A stretch of 20,758 bases of DNA from a bacterium UBP6_UBA1177 (GTDB taxonomy: Bacteria > UBP6 > UBA1177), in assembly GCA_002310995.1 (NCBI GenBank), contig DBYV01000018.1, forward strand, positions 1-20,758, in the 5' to 3' direction. The translations under genes were made by a program, and so were the position numbers. Below are positions 15,066-20,758 of the stretch, in pieces. The notes below the pieces were generated by a model. It saw only the letters and a program-made list of their open reading frames with translations. It had not been told where the DNA came from and ran no database searches. Positions within the stretch are counted from its first letter, which is position 1, and every line of letters starts with the position of its first letter.

Positions 15066-16604
15066 ATGAAAAGATTTTTGGTTCTTCTTTTTGTATGCGG
15101 TCTCACAGTTTCGCTTTTTGCGGAGCCGAGACTCCTCACAATCCTTTTTACTAATGATTCCCACGGTATGGCTTGGGCGTTTGATGCTCCTGACAGTCCG
15201 AAAACAGGTGGTCTTGCCGCTCAGAAAACTCTTATCGAGCAGATAAGAAACGAAGTACAGCTCACAAACGGTGATGTTGTTGTGCTCAGCAGCGGAAACG
15301 TTACGATGGGCGACCCGCGAAGCAACATCTGCGAAAATCTGCCGATGATTATGGGTATGAACCTTATCGGCTACGACGGAATGCTTATCGGAAGCCACGA
15401 ATTTGACTTCGGAATGAAGACTTTCGAAAAGATGCAGAAAGAGGCGAGATTTCCTTTCATGTCTGCAAACCTTTTCTACAAAAATAACAAACAGGTCGGC
15501 AAATCTTTCATCCAGAAAGAGATGATAAACGGCGTGAAAGTCGCATTTGTAGGCATCACGACCCCTGAACTTGAAAAAATTTCGAACGCGGGTGTCGAAG
15601 GGTTAGTAAAAATTCAGGACCCGATCGAAGCTGCGAAAAAAGCGGTAGAAGAACTCAAGCAGAACAACGATTTCGTAGTTGTCCTTTCGAACCTCGGCTA
15701 CTCCGACAAAGAAGTAGACGCTGACGGTTATCCCAGCGACATCAAGCTTGCGAAGGAAGTCCCGGGAATCGGTCTTATTATCGGCGGACGCACGAAAATC
15801 CAGATGGATGAGCCTGTTATTGTCAACAATGTTCCGATAATCCAGACTGAAGGTTTGGGAAAATGGGTCGGCAGGTACGATATTTACTTCGAGGGCAAGC
15901 AGGTTGTTCAGAAGAATTTCAAGCTTTATCCTGTAAACATCAAGGAAAAAATAGTTAAGAGCAATGGCAGCGTAACTTATGAAAACCGTGGCAAAGACCT
16001 TGCCGAAAACGAAGCGATGCTGAAAATGCTCAACGATTTTAACTGCGAATTTTCGACTCAGGTCGTAGGCGAGCTTTCCGATTCGTTCAACGGCGAAAGG
16101 AATTTTGTCCGCAACAATCCTTCGACTCTCGGCGTCTTCATCGCATCGGTTATGAAGGAAAGAACGAATGTCGACATCGCTTTTGCAAACGGCGGAGCTA
16201 TCAGACAGGGGCTCAACCGCGGAATAGTCAACGAAATGGATATCTACAGCGTTTTCCCGTTCGAAGACACGATAGTCACCGGTTCGATCTCCGGCTCGCA
16301 GCTTGAGGAAGTCATCAACCTTTCTATCAAAAACAAAGGTCAGGGCGGTTTCCTTCACTTCTACGGTGTCGATTTCTCCGTTTCTGGCGGCAAGGCTTCG
16401 AACATCAAGGTAAACGGTGCGGCTCTCGATGCAGGAAAGACCTATACTTTCGCAGTAAATTCCTTTGTTGCAGGTGGCGGTGACGGCTTTGAAATGATGC
16501 CGAAACTCAAACTTAACGACACAAAAATCTCGGTTCCGGCGGCAGTCATCGAATACATCAAACGCGAAAAATACATCGAACCCCCGAAAGTTTCTGGAAA
16601 ATAG
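15066..16604 (+). CDS. Exported 5'-nucleotidase/UshA-family protein with degraded metal site
   Basis: A 512-residue protein with a signal peptide (MKRFLVLLFVCGLTVSLFAE). It has the UshA architecture: an N-terminal metallophosphatase domain (about 22-290) and a C-terminal 5'-nucleotidase domain (about 330-500). Active relatives bind two metals and hydrolyse nucleotides or related phosphates in the periplasm. Here the first ligands are kept (D31, H33 in TNDSHG) and His111 in GSHEFDFG remains. The bridging Asp is N78 (SSGN), the ligand Asn is S110, the His of the SHLG-type motif is N209 (LSNLGYS), and the GGHSH-type pair is R242 and K244 (GGRTK). The substrate-domain motifs NGGAIR (375-380) and GGGDGF (470-475) look intact. 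It may therefore be a binding protein or pseudoenzyme (inference). The start at 15066 follows GGAGG. Confidence 0.88.
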   Translation: MKRFLVLLFVCGLTVSLFAEPRLLTILFTNDSHGMAWAFDAPDSPKTGGLAAQKTLIEQIRNEVQLTNGDVVVLSSGNVTMGDPRSNICENLPMIMGMNLIGYDGMLIGSHEFDFGMKTFEKMQKEARFPFMSANLFYKNNKQVGKSFIQKEMINGVKVAFVGITTPELEKISNAGVEGLVKIQDPIEAAKKAVEELKQNNDFVVVLSNLGYSDKEVDADGYPSDIKLAKEVPGIGLIIGGRTKIQMDEPVIVNNVPIIQTEGLGKWVGRYDIYFEGKQVVQKNFKLYPVNIKEKIVKSNGSVTYENRGKDLAENEAMLKMLNDFNCEFSTQVVGELSDSFNGERNFVRNNPSTLGVFIASVMKERTNVDIAFANGGAIRQGLNRGIVNEMDIYSVFPFEDTIVTGSISGSQLEEVINLSIKNKGQGGFLHFYGVDFSVSGGKASNIKVNGAALDAGKTYTFAVNSFVAGGGDGFEMMPKLKLNDTKISVPAAVIEYIKREKYIEPPKVSGK

Positions 16605-16643
16605 GTCAATTTAATTATTTCAGTAAATAGTTCAGGTATTGTC

Positions 16644-17027
16644 ATGAACATGTTTCAGGCTGTAATAAGCGTTTTTTCAAAATATGCTGAGTTTAAAGGG
16701 CGTGCCCGCAGAAGCGAATACTGGTATTTTGTTCTGTTTAATGTCATCGTGACTGTGATACTTATTCTTATCTGGGGATTTCCCGGCAAAGGGCATTACA
16801 ATATTCCGTTGACTACATACCGTCTTGCTGTTTTGTGTCCATCTATTGCATTGTGCTGGCGGCGTCTTCATGATATAGGCAAATCTGGGAAATACTGGTT
16901 CGTTTCTTTGATCCCGATAGTTGGCAGTTGGATTTTCCTGTATTGGGCTGCCCAGCCCGGCGAAATCGGGACGAATCCATACGGTCACGATCCGAAATTT
17001 CCAGATCAGAGAGAAGATTTTATATGA
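16644..17027 (+). CDS. DUF805 family inner-membrane protein
   Basis: A 127-residue membrane protein of the DUF805 (YhaH-like) family, of unknown function. The family marks are present: FKGRARRSEYWYFVLF (residues 18-33), RRLHDIGKSG (73-82), and a C-terminal GTNPYGHDPKFP (109-120). Hydrophobic segments at about 26-45, 58-72 and 84-103 predict three or so membrane spans. The gene begins 39 bases after the 5'-nucleotidase-like gene and has no clear promoter, so it may be co-transcribed with it. The ribosome binding site is poor; an in-frame ATG at 16650 is an alternative start. Length is usual for the family. Confidence 0.85.
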   Translation: MNMFQAVISVFSKYAEFKGRARRSEYWYFVLFNVIVTVILILIWGFPGKGHYNIPLTTYRLAVLCPSIALCWRRLHDIGKSGKYWFVSLIPIVGSWIFLYWAAQPGEIGTNPYGHDPKFPDQREDFI

Positions 17028-17086
17028 TCTGTAAAGCTGCTTTAAATTGATGTTAGTTTTTATATAAAATTATTCTAAAAATTTTC

Positions 17087-17114
17087 TTGACATTTAAAAA
17101 TATTTCAATAATAT
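17087..17114 (+). promoter_or_regulatory. Putative promoter of the DUF3825 leader
   Basis: Consensus TTGACA (17087-17092) and TAATAT (17109-17114) have a 16-base spacer. Transcription would start near 17121 and give a leader of about 108 bases before the DUF3825 ATG. The leader contains two hairpins, the second being a terminator. Confidence 0.55.
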
Positions 17115-17146
17115 TGTCGCGAAATTAGTTTTTTTGATATTAGACC

Positions 17147-17164
17147 GTGCAGGTTTATCTGCAC
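17147..17164 (+). promoter_or_regulatory. Leader hairpin upstream of the DUF3825 gene
   Basis: GTGCAG (17147-17152) pairs perfectly with CTGCAC (17159-17164) around a six-base loop. It lies between the promoter and the terminator. I see no obvious sequence in it that would pair with the terminator stem to make an antiterminator, so its role is open. Confidence 0.45.
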
Positions 17165-17187
17165 AACCTATTATTCTTTCATTATTA

Positions 17188-17214
17188 TGGGGAGCTTCGG
17201 CTCCCTGTTTTTTT
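17188..17214 (+). terminator. Intrinsic terminator inside the 5' leader of the DUF3825 gene
   Basis: GGGAGC (17190-17195), tetraloop TTCG and GCTCCC (17200-17205) make a six-pair GC-rich stem with the very stable C(UUCG)G loop, extended by two possible wobble pairs. It is followed by TG and seven Ts (17208-17214). This is a textbook intrinsic terminator. It lies downstream of a promoter and upstream of the DUF3825 ribosome binding site (GAGG, 17217-17220). It may attenuate that gene, end a small leader RNA, or end transcripts from the DUF805 gene. Confidence 0.85.
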
Positions 17215-17228
17215 ATGAGGAAATTATC

Positions 17229-17999
17229 ATGGAACTCTTCGATTTTGCCTTTATCAGCAACTACGATGACAGATTTTTCAACCTCGCCGAACTCGCAGAC
17301 AAAGAAAGTTGGGATTTTTCCGATTCCCAGAAGAAAACATGTGCCATTTTGAAGAATTATATTCAATATACTTTCAAAAAACTTTATGACGACAAACAGA
17401 TCGCTTACACAGCGGACAACAAGTTTGCGTGTTTCAATACCGGGCTTACAACACCTTATTACGAGGATATTTACGCTCTTTTTACCGAGCATCACGGTCT
17501 TAAATCGGGAAAAAACTGCCAGCCTTTCTATCTGTTGGGATTCTTGAAAGAAAGTGACCACAAACTTGCTCAGCATTTTTCGGGAGTGAATTTTCCCATG
17601 CGAGCGAATTATTTTCAGAAATCTGAAGAACTTGTCTTAAATCCGCTGTATGAGATAAGTTCAAATGTTGAGCATATTATCAAAGACAATATCAACAGGT
17701 TTCCGCCGTTTTTTCAGTCTTTGAATACTCCGGCTCAAAATTCTCTGCTGCTCGGAGCAATAGGGATTGCGAAGAAACGGGCGTTTGCGAATTACAACAT
17801 CGCTGTTCCTCAATATTACAACGGAAAAATTCAGCTTTTGCTGCCGCTTTATCTTTCTCACTCGGAAAATCCCGATCTGGCTCTCGCGTTGGAGCAACAT
17901 GAAAAATGCTACATAGCAAGAACATGCCTCACGATGAAAATGGCTTACAACAATGCCCGCCTTATCACAAAACCGCAAAGCACTTGGCTGAAACCTTAA
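17229..17999 (+). CDS. DUF3825 domain protein (predicted RNA-associated)
   Basis: A 256-residue cytoplasmic protein that appears to be a standalone DUF3825 domain. The recognised pattern is FACFNTGLTTPYYEDIYALF (residues 66-85), then FYLLGFLKESD (100-110), LLLPLYLSHSENPDLALALE (203-222), and the ending CYIARTCLTMKMAYNNARLI (227-246) with a final PQSTWL. In other proteins DUF3825 accompanies OST-HTH/LOTUS and similar domains and has been proposed to bind RNA; no biochemical function is established for the standalone form. ATG 17229 is preferred because GAGG sits 8 bases upstream, whereas the in-frame ATG at 17187 lies inside the terminator hairpin. There is no signal peptide. A terminator-bearing leader suggests regulated expression (inference). 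Confidence 0.75.
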   Translation: MELFDFAFISNYDDRFFNLAELADKESWDFSDSQKKTCAILKNYIQYTFKKLYDDKQIAYTADNKFACFNTGLTTPYYEDIYALFTEHHGLKSGKNCQPFYLLGFLKESDHKLAQHFSGVNFPMRANYFQKSEELVLNPLYEISSNVEHIIKDNINRFPPFFQSLNTPAQNSLLLGAIGIAKKRAFANYNIAVPQYYNGKIQLLLPLYLSHSENPDLALALEQHEKCYIARTCLTMKMAYNNARLITKPQSTWLKP

Positions 18000-18036
18000 A
18001 TTACTCTGTTTTTAACTAGTCATTTTAAGTTAAATA

Positions 18037-18064
18037 TTGCGTTTAGATTGAGAATACCTATAAT
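18037..18064 (+). promoter_or_regulatory. Putative promoter of the third modular lipoprotein
   Basis: TTGCGT (18037-18042) and consensus TATAAT (18059-18064) have a 16-base spacer. The leader from about 18071 contains the third hairpin repeat copy (18087-18115), which would fold directly before the ribosome binding site. Confidence 0.55.
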
Positions 18065-18086
18065 TCTGCGTTTTTTTTTGTTTGAT

Positions 18087-18115
18087 TTGTAAAGACGCGC
18101 CCCGGCACGTCTCAT
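18087..18115 (+). repeat. Dispersed hairpin repeat, copy 3 (core only)
   Basis: The outer bases match copies 1 and 2 (TTGTA then AGACG ... CGTCTCAT) with the same spacing, but the ten-base inner part is CGCCCCGGCA instead of TAACCTGATA. AGACG (18093-18097) pairs with CGTCT (18108-18112). Only the core is present; the right-hand end found in copies 1 and 2 is absent. The AAGGAGG ribosome binding site follows within a few bases, so the hairpin is in the 5' leader of the lipoprotein gene. Confidence 0.55.
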
Positions 18116-18127
18116 AAGGAGGAAAAA

Positions 18128-20698
18128 ATGAAGAAAATTTTGGTTGTTTTTGCTGTTTTTGCAGCTTTGATTTTTATCGTTTCGTGCGGCGGCGGCAGTT
18201 CGAAGCCGGCTGACGGCGGTGAATCAGAAAAGAATGCAGGAGAGCTCGGCGGCGAGTGTTACCCGAACAAAAGCTGCAACGAGGGTCTGATCTGCGACGA
18301 AGAAAACAATGTATGCATCGAAGATCCGGAAAATCCTGCTGACGATTCAGATAGCGAAGAACCGGAGACGGATGAAGACATTGTAGACACAGATCCGACT
18401 GAGCCGACGAATCCGACAACAGATCCGACTCCGGATGAAGATGCAGACACGTCAGAAACCGAACCTGATGAGGATGCAGATTCAACTCCGGTTTCAGATG
18501 ATGATATAGATACACCGGAACCGAATGATGAAGATAGTGATACGATACCGACACCAGACGAAGATACCGATACAACTCCTGTTTCAGATGAAGACGCAGA
18601 CACTATTGTTGAGCCGCTGAAAGAAGGGATTTACTTCGGTATCATCGGATTCAACGAAACACTTCCGTATCCTCAGAAGGCGATCGGTCTTCTGAATACC
18701 GACAGTGAAAGCAGTTACAAAAGTTTTATAAACAGTCTTACTTCGGCTGACGGAACAAGTCTCTATTTTGCCGATTACACTGCGCTGGAAATGATGCGTG
18801 ACTACAGCCCTGTTCCGCCGAAACTGAAGAATGTTGCACTTGTCACTTTTACCGACGGTCTTGACAACATTTCTCTTGCAAACGATGACTATAACCCTGA
18901 AAACTACGGCAGCCATGCAGCTTACCGCGAAGCGCTTCACAACATGATCGTTGATGCCGAAGGGATTCACGGAGTGCCTGTTGCAGCCTACACGATCGGT
19001 CTGAAGGGTAAAGATGTCACCGATACCACCGCGTTTGAAGAGACGCTGGAAAAGCTGGCGAGCGAGCCGAAGGCAGACTATGTTTTTCAGGTTTCCGACA
19101 TGGATGAGGTAAAGGAACATTTCAACGAGATAGCCGAAGCCCTCTATTCCGTTTCCAAAACGGTAAACCTTAAGGTCAAAGTTCCGGGCGGTTACGACGA
19201 CGGCCAGCATCTGCGCTTCACATTCGACAATCCGAGCGCGGCTACGAGTTCAAATCTCTATATCGAGGCAACTTTCCGCCGCTCCGGTGGAAGGACGCTT
19301 GATGAAATTTCCTATCACGGTTTTGCCGACGGCGAAACGACAATTTCATCCGTTTCTTCGCAGGGTGCATATTACTTCTTCGTATTTGAAGAACTTAAAT
19401 ACGACGGGACAGATACTCCGATATCCGATGCAGACCTCAACAGAATAATGCTTTGGAAAGAGACAACCAACGGCGGCTGGGATAAAGAATCAGAGTTCAA
19501 TCCGACAAGTTCAAGCACTGTTACGGAAGATAAAAACAGCGCACTTATCATGCTTGTCCTTGACTGCACGACCTCTCTTGGCACTGATTTCGGAAGAATG
19601 AAACAGGCAGGCAAAGATTTCGTAACGACTCTTGTCCACGGTGGAAGTGGTGCAACGACAACGCCTTGCAACCCGAACCCATGCACAAGCATTTCAAATT
19701 CAACAGGTGTCTGCACTGTAAACGGTTCAGGCTACACATGCGGCTGCCAGTCAGGTTACGCATGGAGCAGCGGGTCATGCACATCGTCTTCAACTCCGGA
19801 CAATCTCACTCTCGGCAATATCTGCACCGGCCAGACATCGTGCTACAACGCGTCTTCGTCAATGACCTGCCCGTCATCGTCAAGTGCCGATTTTTACGGT
19901 CAGGATGCCCAATACACAAGCGAGTGCACGGCTCAGAGTTTCAGCGCTTCATCGAATGTGGTCGTAGACAACAACACCGGTTTGACATGGGAAAAATCGC
20001 CTTCAACCGACACCTACACATGGGACAACCGTGATATCCACTGCAACGAACTCAACAACTCTAATTACGGCGGAAAGAGCAACTGGCGAGTTCCGAATCC
20101 GCTTGAGTTGCTCACAATTGTCAACAACAGCACGTCCAATCCGGCAACGAACTCGAATTTCACTGGAATGCCGACATCGGACAGCACATATTTGTGGACA
20201 AACAATGAATACAAAGGCGGCACAAGCAATGCTTACTATTTCAGTCCGTCTTACGGATGGTATTGGTATGACGGAACAAAAACCAACACTTACAAAGTTC
20301 TCTGTGTCAGCGGAGAAGAGATGAAGCCGGCAGTATCAAGTGATTTTACGACATCATCAGACGGTAAAACAGTTACTGACAACAGAACCGGTCTTATGTG
20401 GCAGAAAGAGTATGCGACAGGCAAGACATGGCAGCAGGCTTTGAAATATTGCGAAGATTCGACTTATGCAGGATATAGTGATTGGAGACTTCCTAACAAG
20501 AACGAGCTCGCATCGCTTTTAGACCCCGGTAAATCAAGTGCTCCGTATTCAAATTTCCCGGATATGCCGAGCGACTGGTTTTGGTCTTCCTCTACCTACG
20601 TCTTCAATACAGACTTCGCATGGGGCGTGCCCTTCTATTACGGCAACGTGAGCTACCGCAATAAGACTTACAACGGCTATGTTCGTTGTGTGAGGTAG
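18128..20698 (+). CDS. Large lipoprotein: permuted vWA-like region, EGF-like module, two DUF1566 domains
   Basis: The 856-residue precursor has lipobox IVSC with lipidated Cys20. A short Cys-rich knot (41-63, GGECYPNKSCNEGLIC) and an Asp/Thr/Pro-rich linker of DEDADT-type repeats follow (about 67-160). Residues 167-340 resemble a von Willebrand A domain from strand 2 onward: IIGFNE, DGTS with T210, VALVTFTDGLDN with D243, VAAYTIGLKGKD, then DYVFQVSDMDEVKEHF. The first strand with the metal motif is not ahead of it. Instead LIMLVLDCTTSLG with D479-x-T481-x-S483 occurs after a 130-residue insert. An EGF-like module (513-551), a GNIC-type segment (about 562-606) and two DUF1566 domains ending in VLCVSGEE and VRCVR complete it. 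A surface adhesion or ligand-binding role is inference. AAGGAGG precedes the ATG. Confidence 0.85.
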   Translation: MKKILVVFAVFAALIFIVSCGGGSSKPADGGESEKNAGELGGECYPNKSCNEGLICDEENNVCIEDPENPADDSDSEEPETDEDIVDTDPTEPTNPTTDPTPDEDADTSETEPDEDADSTPVSDDDIDTPEPNDEDSDTIPTPDEDTDTTPVSDEDADTIVEPLKEGIYFGIIGFNETLPYPQKAIGLLNTDSESSYKSFINSLTSADGTSLYFADYTALEMMRDYSPVPPKLKNVALVTFTDGLDNISLANDDYNPENYGSHAAYREALHNMIVDAEGIHGVPVAAYTIGLKGKDVTDTTAFEETLEKLASEPKADYVFQVSDMDEVKEHFNEIAEALYSVSKTVNLKVKVPGGYDDGQHLRFTFDNPSAATSSNLYIEATFRRSGGRTLDEISYHGFADGETTISSVSSQGAYYFFVFEELKYDGTDTPISDADLNRIMLWKETTNGGWDKESEFNPTSSSTVTEDKNSALIMLVLDCTTSLGTDFGRMKQAGKDFVTTLVHGGSGATTTPCNPNPCTSISNSTGVCTVNGSGYTCGCQSGYAWSSGSCTSSSTPDNLTLGNICTGQTSCYNASSSMTCPSSSSADFYGQDAQYTSECTAQSFSASSNVVVDNNTGLTWEKSPSTDTYTWDNRDIHCNELNNSNYGGKSNWRVPNPLELLTIVNNSTSNPATNSNFTGMPTSDSTYLWTNNEYKGGTSNAYYFSPSYGWYWYDGTKTNTYKVLCVSGEEMKPAVSSDFTTSSDGKTVTDNRTGLMWQKEYATGKTWQQALKYCEDSTYAGYSDWRLPNKNELASLLDPGKSSAPYSNFPDMPSDWFWSSSTYVFNTDFAWGVPFYYGNVSYRNKTYNGYVRCVR
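18340..18606 (+). repeat. Degenerate Asp-rich coding repeat (lipoprotein linker)
   Basis: Codons for DEDADT, DEDSDT, DEDTDT and TPVSDEDADT-like units repeat irregularly across about 90 residues. The result is a long, strongly acidic, probably extended spacer between the membrane anchor and the first folded domain. Some units resemble calcium-binding DxDxD motifs, though spacing is too irregular to call them. Confidence 0.6.
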
Positions 20699-20758
20699 AG
20701 TCCTGGAGGCCGCATTTTGCGCGGAACGCGCCGGTTTGCGTCCGCCGGTTGCGAGAGG

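Noticed and set aside
15603..16358. 251-codon open frame on the minus strand
   Set aside because: Antisense to the well-supported 5'-nucleotidase-like gene, with no family motifs and no ribosome site.
20699..20758. GC-rich tail with short complementary stretches after the last lipoprotein
   Set aside because: Only 60 bases are visible and no convincing stem plus T-tract or start of a gene can be supported.

Overview
The window reads as chromosomal DNA of an uncultured Gram-negative anaerobe of moderate GC content. It carries many Sec/Lol-type lipoproteins, a fatty-acid synthesis cluster, and the start of a phosphate butyryl/acetyltransferase that suggests acyl-phosphate fermentation. Surface lipoproteins with Asp-rich linkers, EGF-like modules and DUF1566 (Lcl C-terminal) domains are common in uncultured delta-proteobacterial/Myxococcota-like genomes, but that placement is a guess from protein style, not a phylogenetic result.

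Layout. (1) 1-230, minus strand: 5' end of a phosphate butyryl/acetyltransferase. (2) About 320-3832, accessory zone: a frameshifted remnant of an ATP-binding/winged-helix protein, a YhcG-family (DUF1016) PD-(D/E)XK protein on the minus strand, and an AAA ATPase with a C-terminal DUF234/PD-(D/E)XK-like domain. Two copies of a hairpin-bearing dispersed repeat and a three-unit palindromic tandem repeat lie between them. (3) 3849-9638: an exported LPP20/FlgT-N-like protein, then two modular lipoproteins whose promoter, ribosome binding site and signal peptide are near-identical copies, with a RelB/PIN toxin-antitoxin pair between them. (4) 9665-12152: fabD-acpP-fabF, a compact fatty-acid operon. 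(5) 12162-14942, minus strand: uvrA. (6) 15066-17027: an exported 5'-nucleotidase-like protein with a degraded metal site, then a DUF805 membrane protein. (7) 17087-17999: a DUF3825 protein behind a leader that contains a textbook intrinsic terminator. (8) 18037-20698: a third large lipoprotein with an apparently permuted von Willebrand A-like domain, one EGF-like module and two DUF1566 domains.

How the parts relate. fabD, acpP and fabF act together in fatty-acid elongation, and uvrA is independent housekeeping DNA repair. The three lipoproteins share modules (EGF-like, GNIC-type cysteine segment, DUF1566) in different combinations. They look like one expanding surface family, possibly for adhesion or binding of extracellular polymers (inference). 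I see no complete new defence or biosynthetic system. The strongest leads are the metal-site loss in the 5'-nucleotidase homologue, the permuted vWA-like domain, the duplicated expression cassette, the attenuator-like leader of the DUF3825 gene, the tandem palindromes at the ATPase promoter and the covarying dispersed hairpins.
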